DNA of 64,000 bases from Amborella trichopoda (GCF_000471905.2 NW_006499435.1:6004743-6068742); one strand, 5' to 3'; counted from the stretch's first letter, positions 36,663 through 48,412 are shown. The notes: generated by a model from the letters alone, not told the origin. Made by a program: numbers and translations.

Positions 36663-37025
36663 TTCCTTAATTCGAGGAGGAGAAGGACCACCACCACCTC
36701 TTTCTCCACATTCTATATTCTTCACAGCAATTGATTTGAAATTTGTTCCCCCTTGAATTCTCTCACTGCCCGTGATTGAGCAATGGATCAGAAGAAGAAG
36801 GAGATGCTATCCCCGTCCATCAATCAATCAATCGGAAAGAAAGAGAGGGATGCCATTTTCCATAAGAATTCCTAGCTTTGTCATGACATGGTCCATTGAA
36901 AATAAATAAATAAATTTGAATTGGGGGAAGATGCCAAGGAGAGAGCGAGAGAGAGAGAGAGAGAGAGGCCAAGTTTGGTGGCAGGGAGAGGCCAAAAAAA
37001 AAAAAAACAAAACAAAGCGATAGGG
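36663..37025 (-). other. Leader and upstream flank of the lipase gene
   Basis: Upstream of the lipase ATG the frame stays open to a TAG near 36812 with only a GTG in between, so the untranslated leader probably includes 36663 to about 36830. A GA run lies at about 36943-36967, and a poly-A of 13 at about 36994-37006. The transcription start is not defined. Confidence 0.4.
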
Positions 37026-37390
37026 ACGACTAGCTTTGGCTTAGCTCGGCTTGGCTTGGCTTGTTTCGGCTCGACTCGGCTTGGCTTGGCTTGTTTCGGC
37101 TCAAATCGGCTTGGCTTGCTTGGCTAGGCTTTTATCCGCTTTGCATAGCTCGGCTTGCCGTGAATTTTCTTGGCTTGGCTTATTTCGGCTCCGTTTGGCT
37201 TTATATTGCTAGGCTACTCTTGTATGGTCTCCACTCTCCACATATTAGTAAAGAAACATTCCATTATAGCTTAGCTGAGTGATACAAGCCGAGCCAAGCT
37301 GAGCCTAGCCGTTATAAGCCGATCTAAGCTGAGCTGAGCCGATATAATCCGAGCCGATCCTTTTAAAGCCAAACCGAGCCAGAAAGCAAA
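37026..37390. mobile_element. Palindromic GGCTTG-rich element
   Basis: The left arm (37026-37215) is a degenerate pentamer array of GCTTG and GGCTCG. The right arm (37285-37390) is the same type of sequence on the other strand (CAAGCCGAGCCAAGCTGAGC). The two face each other across about 70 bp. This looks like a foldback or MITE-type element. The open frames across it read the pentamer array as GLACFGS-like protein and are by-products. Confidence 0.65.
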
Positions 37391-37713
37391 AAGTGAACGC
37401 TATAAAATTAAAATAAATTTTATTAATATAAAATGTTTAAAAAAATGTATTTAAATATATAAAAAATAAAATATTAAAACTAAAAGGATTTGTGTTTTCA
37501 CTGGAGTACGTTGTATACCTACTCCATTTACTCTATCCACCGTTAATGAAATAGAACGATAGATCTCTCTCATCATCATCAAGTAAGTTACCTTAACTGC
37601 CCTTCTCTCATCACCACTAGCTTTGGTTTTGGTGTTGTTCATTACTTACTACCAGTGCTCCATCACATGGACCGGGGTATGGGAAACCTGGAATCGGTGC
37701 CGGTTAACTCGAA
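37391..37713. other. Intergenic DNA upstream of the hAT block
   Basis: AT-rich to about 37500, then mixed composition. The final 60 bp have CCGGTTAACTCG-type phrases like those around 38000-38110. No gene seen. Confidence 0.4.
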
Positions 37714-37975
37714 AAAACCGGACAAGTCGAAGATTAGCAAAAAATTATTAAAAATTGAAATAAATATAAAAATTATGTTTAGACTTTAGAGTAAACTTAC
37801 ACAAAGCACATCTCAATAAAGTGAAATAATACATTTTGAAAAAATGCAAATTATGAATGGGGGCACTCTTAAAATAATTTGGGGGTACTCTAAAAATAAT
37901 TAAAAAATAAGGTAAAATATAAAAAATAAGCATTCATTCCCCAAACGGTTTTCAAGCTTTGACAAATTGATAATA
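37714..37975 (+). repeat. Direct repeat flanking the hAT block, left copy
   Basis: ACCGGACAAGTC, an A-rich stretch, AACTTACACAAAGCACATCT, TAATACATTTTGAAAAAATG, AATAAGCATTCATT and AGCTTTGACAAA occur here in this order. The copy at 44413-44650 has the same order and orientation (ACCGGACAAGTC, AACAAAGCACATC, AAAAATACATTTTAAGG, AATAAGTATTAATG, AGTCTTTGCCAAA). They are diverged, so the repeat is old. They may be two copies of a hAT 3' end. Confidence 0.6.
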
Positions 37976-37993
37976 TATATATATATATAAAAC

Positions 37994-38400
37994 CAGGGTT
38001 TAAAAAATCATCGACTCGAGCCGGACTCGTCCGGTTCAACTCGGGAATCGCTACAAGACGCGCTGATTCAGTACATAAACCGGGAATCGCCCGTGTTCAG
38101 AGAGAACCGGGCGATTCCCAATAGTAGACTCGCGATTTCGTCGGAGTCATACCGAGTCACCCGGAAGAACACGAGCTGCACAGTGTTCTTCATGGGATTT
38201 CTATTTTTTTTGGCATTTTGTGATTGGTTTTCAACGTTTTCAGCCTTATGAACGAATATTACAGGTTTTAATTCAAATTTTGAATCATTTTCACTCAATA
38301 AAACGAATTAAAAACCACCGTTTTTTATCAAAAAATTGGATCAGAGTGAGATTTAGGGTTTCCGCCATTTCAGTGATTTCAATCGAAATAAAGCTTAATT
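37994..38400 (+). mobile_element. Possible left terminal region of the hAT element
   Basis: CAGGGTTTAAAAAATCATCG at 37994 has the CAGGG start common to hAT ends. It is followed by a GC-rich subterminal stretch with repeated CGGGAATCGC, ACCGGGCGATTCCC and GACTCG blocks in both orientations (38020-38165). Subterminal motif repeats like these are typical transposase-binding regions in hAT elements. The matching right end was not found. Confidence 0.5.
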
Positions 38401-40260
38401 TTTTGTAAAATTTCAGGCTAACTGATTGTAAGAGTGTAGGTCAGAATTTTGTGTTCATAATTTGTGATTATCTTAGAGGAATACATATCAATTTTGAGTT
38501 TAAAGGCACGGATGCATGAAGAACCGGTAAAAACTCAGTTTTTTTTTTTTTCCGCCATGCGATCAAATCCAGTCAATATTTTACAAATCATGTATTAAAT
38601 TTATAGGGTTTTGATTATTTGTAGTGTTGTTTATCATTAGATATATTCAATTTGATTATATTTATTTAATTTGAGTTGGATTTTATAGAAAATAAGAGTG
38701 ATGTCTGTTAAAAAAAAAGTGGACTGTTTTTTTTTCCGCCATTTTCACAATTTCAATCGAAATAAAGCTTCATTTTTTGTAAAATTTCAGGCTAAGTGAT
38801 TGTAAGAGTGTTGGTTAGAATTTTATGTTCATAATTTGTGATTATCTTGGCGGAATACATATCAATTTTGAGTTTGAAGGCACAGATGCATGAAGAACAT
38901 GGAAAAACTCTGTTTTTTTTTTTTTCCGCCATGCGATCAAATCCAGTCAATATTTTACAAATCATGTATTAAATTTATAGGGTTTTGATTATTTGTAGTG
39001 TTGTTTAATATTAGATATATTCAATTTGAGTTGGATTTTATTGAAAATAAGCGTGATGTATGTTAAAAAAAAAGTGGATTGTTTTTTTTTCCTGCCATTT
39101 TTCATGATTTCAATCGAAAGAAAGCTTCTTTTTTTGTAAAATTTTCAGGTTGAGTGATTGTAAGAGTGTTGGTCAGAATTTTGTGTTCATAATGTGTGAT
39201 TATCTTGGAGGAATACATATCAACTTTGAGTTTGAAGGCATGGAAGCACGAAGAACAGGTAAAAACTCAGTTTTTTTTTTTTTTCCGCCATGCGATCAAA
39301 TCCAGTCTATATTTTACAAATCATGTATTAATTTTATAGGGTTTTGTTTCTTTGTAGTGTTGTTTATCATTAGATATATTCAATTTGATTATATTTATTC
39401 AATTTGAGTTGGATTTTATAGAAAATAAGAGTGATGTCTGTTAAAAAAAAAGTGGACTGTCTTTTTTTTTCCGCCATTATCACGATTTCAATCGAAAGAA
39501 AGCTTCATTTTTTGAAAAATTTCAGGTTGAGTGATTGTAAGAGTGTTGGTCAGAATTTTGTGTTCATAATTTATGATTATCTTAGAGGAATACATATTAA
39601 CTTTGAGTTTGAAGGCACGGATGCACGAAGAACAGGTAAAAACTCAGTTTTTTTTTTTTTTCCGCCATGCGATCAAATTCAGTCTATATTTTACAAATCA
39701 TGTATTAAATTTATAGGGTTTTGTTTCTTTGTAGTGTTGTTTATCATTAGATATATTCAATTTGATTATATTTATTCAATTTAAGTTGGATTTTATAGAA
39801 AATAAGAGTGATGTATGTTTTAAATAAAGTGGACTGTTTTTTTTTTTTTTTTCCACCATTTTCACTATTTCAATCGAAATAAAGCTTAATTTTTTGTAAA
39901 ATTTCAGGCAAAGTGATTGTAAGAGTGTTAGTCAGAATTTTGTGTTCATAATTTGTTATTATCTTGGAGAAATACATATCAATTTTGAGTTTGAAGGCAC
40001 AGATGCACGAAGAACAGGTAAAAACTCAGTTTTTTTTTTTTCTTCCGCCATGCGATCAAACCCAGTCAATATTTTACAAATCATGTATTAAATTTATAGG
40101 GTTTTGATTCTTTGTAGTGTTGTTTATCATTAGATATATTCAATTTTATTATATTTATTCAATTTGAGTTGGATTTTATAGAAAATAAGAGTGATGTCTG
40201 TTAAAAAAAAAGTGGATTGTTTTGTTTTTTTTTTTCCACCATTTTCACAATTTCAGTAAA
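38400..40260 (+). repeat. Five-copy tandem array of a ~375-bp unit with an exon-like 110-bp module
   Basis: Units start at intervals of 374, 358, 377 and 382 bp. In each, a TTTCAG is followed by a module of exactly 110 bp and then by GTAAAAACTCAG: modules 38417-38526, 38791-38900, 39149-39258, 39526-39635, 39908-40017. The interval between modules has a poly-T plus CCGCCATGCGATCAAA, TTTTACAAATCATGTATTAA, a TAGGGTTTTG block and a poly-A, and varies in length only at the homopolymers. One reading frame of modules 3, 4 and 5 is open (SDCKSVGQNFVFI, then NFEFEG and EARRTG); modules 1 and 2 carry a TGA where the others have CGA, and module 2 has lost the donor GT. The modules look like duplicated exons or a duplicated leader exon of the hAT transposase gene. 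Function unknown. Confidence 0.9.
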
Positions 40261-40620
40261 TATTTTACAAAGAATGTGTTAAATTTATAGGGTTGTGATT
40301 CGTTATAGTGTTGTTTATCATCTCATGTATTCAATTTTATCTGATTTATTCAATTTGAGATTGATTTTTTAGATTGAATGACTGATGTCTGTGAAGAACT
40401 GCGTGTTTTTTTTTCCTCAATTTAATCAATTTTATTTAATATTTTGATAGTAATGTGTTAATATTATAGGGCTTTGATTCCTTATAGTATTGTTTATTAA
40501 AACATGCATTAAATTTGATTTAGATTTGAGGTGGATTTTTGAGTTATAATGACTAATGTTAGGTTGGTCTGTGAAGAACTAGGTTTTTTTTTTTTTATTC
40601 ATGATCAATTTTTTTGAGAA
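40261..40620 (+). repeat. Two degenerate partial units of the same array
   Basis: Two pieces of about 180 bp (about 40250-40420 and 40430-40600) keep TTTTACAAAGAATGTGTTAA or GATAGTAATGTGTTAATATT, a TATAGGG block, a TATTCAATTT or AAATTTGATTTA block and a GATGTCTGTGAAGAACT block, but lack the 110-bp module. They are more diverged than the five full units. Confidence 0.6.
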
Positions 40621-41538
40621 ATCATGATTTTTCAAAAAATTATTTTTGATTATCATGAGGAATTAAATAATATTTTTAATTTTTATTGTTAAATTTCTAG
40701 TTCAAAAAATTGCATGTTGATAGATTATTTATGCAAAAAAATACATGTTATTATATTTTTAATGCAAAACTGTATTTTTAAATTTGTTGTTAATGCAAAA
40801 AAATACATTAACAAATATATGCTATTAAACTGTATTATATTTTTAATTCAGTTTTGCATTAAAAAAGTATTTTTAATTTTTTAAATTTTTAATGCAAAAA
40901 ATACATGTTGTTAAACTGTATTATCATGAGGAATTAAAGTGAATATCATTGTAAAATATCATGTATGATAATTATATTAGCTTGTAATTATCAATTTTAT
41001 CATTAAATTTTTAATGCAAAAAATGTATATTCTTGATAATAGTTGTAGGCATGTTTGGAACTTGCTTTTTTTATTATATTATCTTGCATGTTTGTAATTG
41101 AGATGTAAGATGTATGAATATTTGACATGTGTGACTTATACAGACTTTTTTTTATCTATAATGTTACATAAATATTTTTTTTTTCTCAGTAGGAACTAAT
41201 TCATATTTGTCAAAATGATGATTTGTGACAAGTCCATATGTATTGGCATTGTGAATTACTATACTATTGTAAATATATTTTTTATTGATACTATATCAAT
41301 GTAAATTTATTGTTCTTTATGTAGTAGCTGATGTAGGCTATTTTTATTTGTAATGTTGCATAAATAAATTCTTTTTTCCAATAGAAATTAAAATATTTTT
41401 GTCAATATAAGTATTTTGCATTAACTAACAAATATAACTTCATGAACTATCTCTACATATTATCACTGTACATGGTGATTATTTTTCATGTACAATTGTC
41501 AGGTTAATTTTTAACCTTTTACATTTTAAAGTTGAACC
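40621..41538 (+). other. AT-rich spacer between the repeat array and the hAT transposase
   Basis: Low-complexity T- and A-rich DNA with several AATGCAAAAAATACAT phrases. No reading frame. It may be a long transposon intron: a CAG at 41500-41502 (ATTGTCAG) lies about 36 bp before the transposase ATG. Confidence 0.45.
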
Positions 41539-44393
41539 ATGGCAAGATCTGCAGAAGACCCTGCATGGCAACATGGGGTCAGACTTGATCCCAACAAAAA
41601 AGACAAAATTATTTGTAATTACTGTCAAAGAGTGATAAGTAGTGGGGTACATAGGTTCAAGCAACACTTGGCAGGGGTTAAGGGAGATGTTTCTGAGTAC
41701 AATAGTGTCTTTAATAATGTAAGAAAGCAGATGACGACATTTCTCAAGGCTACCAAAGGAAAAAAAAGGGTAAGGCAGAGGATGGATGAGAAGATAGTTA
41801 GTTTATATACGCCATAAAGCGGGAATGATCTAGAAGAACAATATAATAATGACTTGGAGATAGCCACAATAATGAGTTTACATGAAACATACTAGAAGGA
41901 ACGCGGGTTTATAATGCCTGGTGGTTAGGACATGGGCATACATGGTGGCCCTAGCTCAGACATGCATGGCGGGCCCAGCACGAGCATGTATGGGGGGCCC
42001 AACTCAAATATGTATGGAGGGGTTGGTGGCAATATGTATAAAGAAGAATCAGACGTTGAAGAAATTGTTTCTAGGTTACCTATGAGTGTCAGTATTGCAG
42101 GTCATGGTCGTATAGACCTGTTTCTCTCAAAGCCTAAGTGACAACAGATGACCCTAAAAGACATGATTAAGGTACAAGAAATATGTTGGGGAGATATGTT
42201 GGTAAATGATTGTACGATAAAGGGATTCCCTTTGATGCAGCCAATAGCCCATATTTTCCACCTATGGTCAGTGCAGTCTAGAGAGCCGGGCTCGGGGTAA
42301 AACCCCCGACAGCATATGAGCTCAGTGGGCCAATATTAGATGAAGAGGTGGAGGAAGTTACAAAGTGGATTGAATAATATAAACAGAGTTGGCTAAGAAC
42401 AGACATTACTCTCATGAGTGATGGTTGGTTGAATAAGTTAGTAAAAAGGAGTTTTTAAACTTTTTGGCCTATTCCCCAAAAGGTATAACCTTTTTGTTTA
42501 GCAAAGATGTATCAGGGACGAAGAAAGATGTAAACTTTTACGTATGACTATATGATCAGATAGTGGAGAAGGTGGGAGATAAGCATGTAGTCCAGTTTAT
42601 TACGGACAATGCACGTGCACGTGTTTCTGCGGGCAGCAAGTTGATGGATAAGAGGAAGCATCTAGCATGGACCCCGTATGCTGCACACAACATCGATCTT
42701 ATGTTAGAGGAGATCAGTGAAATCAAACTTGTGAAGGAGACTCTAGAGGAAGCAAGGTTGGTGTCAAGATTTATATACAACCACTCTAAAATTTTATTTC
42801 TGTTTAGAGAGCACTCTAAGAAAGAAGAGATAATCAGGCCTGTCATAACCTGCTGTGCGACCAATTACTTAGCTGTGGACTCCATTCGAGAATCTGAAGG
42901 TGCATTAAAGATATTGTTTACCTGTGAAGAGTGGTTAAATGACTGCCTCTCGAAGTTCAGTACCGATATAAAAGTGGACGGCATCGTCTCAAATAAGAGG
43001 TTCTGGTCTCGATGTTCCGGTGTTGTAGATGCCACTGCCCCTTTGGTCACGGCATTAAGAATGGTGGATGCTGACAAAAAAGCTACCAAGAGCATCATTT
43101 ATGAAGGTATCGAGAGGACGAAATCAGCTATTGGGGAGAAGTATAGTTTTGCTAGCAAAGTGATCGAGATTATAAAAAGGAGGTGGAACACCAAATTTGG
43201 ACGTCCAATTCATTATGCTGGTAAATAAATATTTATATCATTAGAATGTTTCATTTTAAATCATTTTTTTATGAAATTGTAAATGATATTTTTCTATCTA
43301 TATATTTTATAGGTTACTACTTCAACCCAAAATTTTTATATTTGACACCTGAACATCCCCACAAGATTATAGAAGGGGTCAGATACATTATTGCAAGGTT
43401 GGAGAGAAGCCATCGAAACCAAGTAGCAGCAATACAAGGGGTATTATTTAATATTTGGGTAAGAACTTCATTAAGTTGTTATATTTGTAAGGAATACTGC
43501 ACTAAAACTAAATATATTTGTTTTAGCTTACTATGTATAGGGATGCTATAGGATCCTTCAGAACTAGACTTACTAGGAATTCTCGAACTAAGATGGATCT
43601 AGGTTATCCCCTCGTTAGTATTTTGTTCATTCATATGTTTAATTATATGAATTGTTCTTGCTCTTACAATGTTTTTTACATTTTAATCCAACTGAATGGT
43701 GGGATATAAATGGTACTGATGCACCTCACCTAAAGAGGATAGCAATCAAGGTGTTCTCCCAGACATGTTCTGCTACTGCCTGTGAACGCAACTAGAGTAC
43801 GTTCCAATGGTTGCACACTACTAGGAGGAATCGAGTTGCTTCGGAGAAGCTTCATAAACTAGTCTACATTCATTATAACTTAAACCTCCTAGAGCGACAA
43901 ACAAAAAGGAAGCTTGAAGACTATGGACCGATAGACTTAGACACGATATTTGTCACAGACATAGCAGACCATTGGGTAGTAGAAGAGGAGAAGCCAGTGT
44001 TGCACAAGAGAGCGTTCCTTGAGGCTATCGGTGAGGAAGATTTTGAAAGAGAAAGCAGCCAGCCAACGTATCCATAATTCGTCGAAGATGTCGGTGATAT
44101 TGCACCTAATGAGGGAGAGTGTGAAGGGGGTCTAAGGGAAAATGAGAGAGATGATGATCTTGGGACCACCCTATCCCAGCTATATTATTCACATATCGAG
44201 TCCCAACAACAACAGTGTAGGGATGAGCATGACAGTGTAGGTGAGCATGAAAGATGGATAAGCTTCGGGGATTTTGGATTGGGAACACAACAGAACACTA
44301 ACACTCAGGGATTTGGGTATAGTCAGACGCCTGCTAATATCGATGATTCGTTTTTAGATCGAATCAATGAATTGTCAAACGAATTCAATCAAT
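41539..44393 (+). pseudogene. Decayed hAT transposase with BED zinc finger
   Basis: The first open piece (41539-41817) has a BED finger with C-x2-C at IICNYCQR and H-x4-H at HRFKQHL. After a stop come 41932-42141 with an 8-residue Gly-Gly-Pro repeat (HGGPS, MYGGPN), then a DUF659-like part broken by stops near 42126, 42283, 42377 and 42456. The longest open piece (42563-43228) covers the RNase-H-like core with FITDNA and HLAWTPYAAHNIDLMLEEI. The C-terminal dimerisation region is at 43811-44077 (TTRRNRVASEKLHKLVYIHYN). At least six in-frame stops or shifts and an intron-like gap (43226-43312) remain. It cannot make a full transposase. The family placement within hAT is by motif recall. Confidence 0.88.
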
Positions 44394-44412
44394 GACACCA
44401 GCATGAATTGGC

Positions 44413-44650
44413 CCAACCGGACAAGTCCTAAGTAGTCAAAACAATATTAAAAAATAAAACAAATATATAAAAAAATAATAAAATATGAAAAGTATACTTA
44501 AAACATGATTAAACAAAGCACATCCAAATGAATTTGAAAATTAATGAAAAATACATTTTAAGGAATCAATTTGTGCTATGGGTTTCAAAAAATGGAAAAA
44601 ATAAGTATTAATGACCAAAACAATTTGCAGTCTTTGCCAAAATAATTAAA
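44413..44650 (+). repeat. Direct repeat flanking the hAT block, right copy
   Basis: See the left copy at 37714-37975. This copy directly follows the end of the transposase remnant, consistent with being the element's 3' region, which would make the left copy the 3' region of a second, otherwise lost, element. Confidence 0.55.
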
Positions 44651-46430
44651 AATATTAAAAAGTGCATTACAAACAAAGTCCCTTACTTTTTGAGATTGTA
44701 CATATTTTTTTTTAAAAAAAATAAATACTCGGCTAGTTCTCTAAAACTGGTCGAGACTGGCCCGACCTGTTGCCTCCCTATTTTATGTATGGTCAGAAGA
44801 CCCCTTCCCCTAGACCACCAAAAACAAAGGTAGTCATTTATACTATTATAGACACCCCGATCCCGATCAAGGAAGCTATGGAAGACCAAAATACCCAGGG
44901 CAAGCTAACCTGGAGCTTGAACCACTCACACCCTTCCCCAGCCTGACCTAAACCATAACCCATGAGCCTCGATTGCTCAGTAGAGCTCATAGACCGAAGA
45001 ACACTCTGAAGGCATATCAAAACTCAAGACTACCAAGATGGAAGCAAGTCAGAAGGCAAAAGTTTCAGTGCCACTTATGCTACTCCTAGTGGTGACACAT
45101 GCTAACCGACACTCTAGTGACATGACAATATGACAAAGAAAGGAAAAGGCCAAGCACCATTGCTAGTGGTGTCGGCGCCATCAAATCTCTAATGGTCAAA
45201 ATTGATGACAACCTGGATGTACATACTTGTGTTGCATGTCAACATGGAATGACACGTGTTGGAAAATGACTGACATGTTCGATATTAGTATGGAAGAGCA
45301 TGCCACCCTCAGATTCGTTGAGAAAACATCACATCAGCCATTGATTGTATGATGACACATTAACAGTCGGCTGGCACCGGCGCAGCATGGAATGGCACCA
45401 GAGGCAGTTGAAATGATGACAAATTATGATTGGTCCATCAACTGTACGAAAGAATTTCAGAAGACAACATGTGGCTAGTTTTGGCATAAAGCATCTCTGA
45501 ATGACACCAAAGCCATTGCTAATGGCATTGTGCTTTTGACACTCCGCCCACAAAAGTTGTACTCAGCAGCCTAAAGTCATGTGATCATAAAGAATTTAAT
45601 TTTGTTGACCGCATTTAATGGTAATTAATGCTGATTAGGCACTATTGCTAGTGGTACCAAAGCTGGTGCAAATGGCGACGGAATTTGAAGGGGCCATATT
45701 GCATAAAAAACGACCAACGATGATCCTATAATTGTTTTGTCTATAAATAGATGACACTTATTCGAACCACAAGTTCGAAAATTAATGATCTAAGTGTGTA
45801 AGCTCTGCCAAACTATACCCGAGCCTACTTGACCTCTAGAATCAAACTCAAACCCTCTATCTCAAACTTAGGGATCTTGTCCAACTCAATCTAATTTGAA
45901 GGCGGTCCGGATAATCAGACCTTTCAGACCCTCTTCTGCCTATATTCACTTGACCGTTAAAACCCGTAGGACCGGGATTGATCATGCAACAATCTACTAT
46001 GAACCGGCGCCAACTCCAAGCGTCGAGCCTAGAGGCCCAGCCTGAGGTATCATTTTTATGGGTTATTTTAGTTTCATTAACGACATTTATAAATTTTCCT
46101 TCTTAGTCTTAGTTTCATTTATGCATTTATAAGCTTTCACATTAGTTTCATTTAGTGCTTTCCCAAGCTTATCTTATTTTGAAGTTCTTCATTAAATTAA
46201 CCCTTCTCTTCATTAAATACAAAACTTCCCTCGAACTCCAATATTAAGATGTGTGGGATGCAACTCTGTCGGAAGTCCAAGTGGGATACGGCATTGTGAC
46301 CCGATTTTCTCTTGGAATACAATTTGATGGGACCCTTTCTCTATCAATTATTTTGACAAGTTTGCACCCGAAACCAAAGCGAAAATTGAGTTCCTTGCCT
46401 ATATTTTCAAGTATAAAAACTATATATTTT
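44651..46430. repeat. Possible LTR remnant with TATA box
   Basis: Less AT-rich than its surroundings. It repeats a CCATTGCTAGTGGT-like phrase at least four times (45080-45680) and has a clear TATA motif CTATAAATAGATG at 45740. About 250 bp later comes GAACCGGCGCCAACTCC. This order would suit a retrotransposon LTR followed by a primer site, but no second LTR, no terminal TG...CA and no coding region was found. Confidence 0.3.
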
Positions 46431-46439
46431 AGAAAAATA

Positions 46440-46800
46440 ATATATTTTGATAGAGCTATATCCTTATTAAAATAAGTGAAATCTCACCACAAAACTCATA
46501 GAAACTTGCAATTTTTGTATTGAAAAACCTTCGAATCATCTCGTCCTTGACCATATGGTTGTGAAAAAAAATATAGAAGATTTCAAGTCCTAAAAACAAT
46601 GTATAATATAACACATTATCCAAACCATCCATTTCACTCCAAAAGTAAAGTGTTCACGTATTTGTAAGATTTGTACCATTCGTAGTTGGTACTTAAAATT
46701 TTTTTAGAGCCATCATGGATATTTCCGATACCCAAAGTGCATTATGGACAAGGAGTACAGGTGAGGTTTTACGTTGTTTTCATAGAACTTTGCTCTAATA
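46440..46800. mobile_element. Family B2 element
   Basis: ATTTTGATAGAGCTATATCC at the start, CATATGGTTGTGAAAAAAAA in the middle, and TTTTACGTTGTTTTCATAGA near the end. Close relative of the element at 16700-17050 and more distantly of family B. Confidence 0.65.
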
Positions 46801-46859
46801 GAATTTGCATCCTTCAAAAAAAATAGTTTATATACAAAGTTGCCATTATATACTATTAA

Positions 46860-47045
46860 AGTAATATATCGGGTTGAGTCGTACAGGGTACTGCTTGAGG
46901 TTAACCCAACATGAGCTGGATTGAGTCTATGTCAAATGGACTTGATCTAACTCAGGGGATTCACTATCTAGGTCCATATCCAGACCTAGGGACATGTTGA
47001 CCACATAGGTCTGCAGGTCAATCTGACCCAGTTGCCACCCCTACT
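46860..47045. mobile_element. GC-richer non-autonomous element
   Basis: Ends in GACCCAGTTGCCACCCCTA like the island at 13120-13345 and contains GGGTTGAGTCG, AACCCAACATGAGC and TAGGTCCATATCCAG phrases in both senses. Edges are approximate. Confidence 0.45.
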
Positions 47046-47755
47046 CACGGGATTGAATATCATTGATTTATTAATCGCCATATGGACTATAATGATATAT
47101 GAACCGGACAGGAAGGGGTGGTTGGGACTGAAAATTGATGGAATACGTTTTAGGTTTGGTGCGGTTTGACACAGTGGACTAGATGATCAGCTGAACTAGT
47201 GTTAGACTGGTAGACTGCTTGAGTCCATCAATCTAGGTCAAACCCACTTGTTTAATGCCGTTACTATTTTTTTAGGGAAAAATATATATACCTCTACAAT
47301 ACTTTTTAAGAATTATTTTCTCAATACTTTGAAACCACACAACTAATTCAATTACTATTTATTTTTTTTCAGACCATGGAAGAAAATAGCTTTGTTTTTT
47401 TTATGAAAATAACCCCAATGTATAAACCCAAAATACTCTCTTTAGAAATTGGAGACAGTCTCTCTCTTTCTAAAATTTGAGATAATTTATCTATCTGAAC
47501 TTTAAATTATGCGATGGTTTATCTCTGTAAAAACTTTGAATTAGTTTCCATCTTTAATTTTTTTGAGATAATATCTATCTCTAAAAACTAAAAATTTGAG
47601 ATAATTTGTCTATTTAAAAGTCTTGAGATAGTTTATCTGTCTAAAATTTTAAATTTCAGATTTTTAAAGGGAGAATTGTAGGTAGTTGTGTGGTTTAAAA
47701 GTATTGAGGGACAATGCATATTTTACATAACTTTCTATTGAAAATACTAATTTTT
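47046..47755. repeat. Intergenic DNA with a degenerate TTTGAGATAATTTATCT array
   Basis: From about 47455 to 47660 the phrase GAGATAATTTATCTATCT and variants (GAGATAGTTTATCTGTCT) recur four to five times at irregular spacing. No gene seen. Confidence 0.55.
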
Positions 47756-47985
47756 GGGGATTATATATTATGAGACCATTTAGTTTTGATACAAAAAGGT
47801 CACAATTATTTTTAACCATTACATACAACATCTAACAATCGGAATGTGTCATAATATTCGATAAATTTTATTTTGGACTTTGAGTCAAATCAATAACACA
47901 TCCTCATTTATCTGATTTTACATCCAATGGTCAATAATGACGGTGACTTCCTTGTATCAATAGTAAATGATATCATTATATATTG
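47756..47985. mobile_element. Palindromic MITE, family A, copy 5
   Basis: Starts GGATTATATATTATGAGACC, carries TTGATACAAAAAGGTCACAA, ATTTTACATCCAATGGTCAA and CCTTGTATCAATAGTAAATG, and ends ATATCATTATATATTG. Ends are slightly eroded. Confidence 0.75.
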
Positions 47986-47997
47986 AAAGAATGTTTG

Positions 47998-48127
47998 GTG
48001 AGTTGGCCGACTCACACTGTTATTGTGTGATCTCCCAACAAAATATGTCCCAAAGGGAGAAGTGTTAGGTGAGTTGGTTGACTCACACCATTATTGTGCG
48101 GTCTCCCCACAAAATATATCTCAAAGA
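47998..48127. repeat. 70-bp tandem duplication
   Basis: Two diverged copies of GGTGAGTTGG, GACTCACAC, TTATTGTG, a GGTCTCC or GATCTCC block and ACAAAATAT, at 47998 and 48068. No coding role. Confidence 0.8.
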
Positions 48128-48412
48128 TGTGTTTTTGATTCAAAATTCTAGAGTCAAATAATCTCAACAGTGAGAATGATCTAAATTTTGAATTTGTTTT
48201 CAAAAAATATAAATGCTATTTTTTTGAATTCCTTTCTTCACCCTCCATTTTAATTTTTAGTGAATGTAATATTTGTTAACATCAATCTTAGAGATAAATG
48301 TTAGTCAGACAAGGGACAACACTGTAATAGTTGAGTCCACTGACTCACCAAAACCATGTCAATGTATATTTCACAATTTTTGGCTTGTTTAATTTCATCA
48401 ACTTTAAATAAG

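Noticed and set aside
36663-36725. Lipase start at the upstream GTG (36725)
   Set aside because: The frame is open but the codon is GTG; plant nuclear genes start at ATG, and the first in-frame ATG is at 36662, just before the first membrane helix.
37035-37282. GLACFGS-type repeat protein
   Set aside because: Translation of the GGCTTG pentamer array.
39150-39784. Two paralogous small proteins (85 and 117 residues)
   Set aside because: They run through poly-T and the spacer of the tandem array. Only the 110-bp module part looks coding-like, bounded by splice-like sites.
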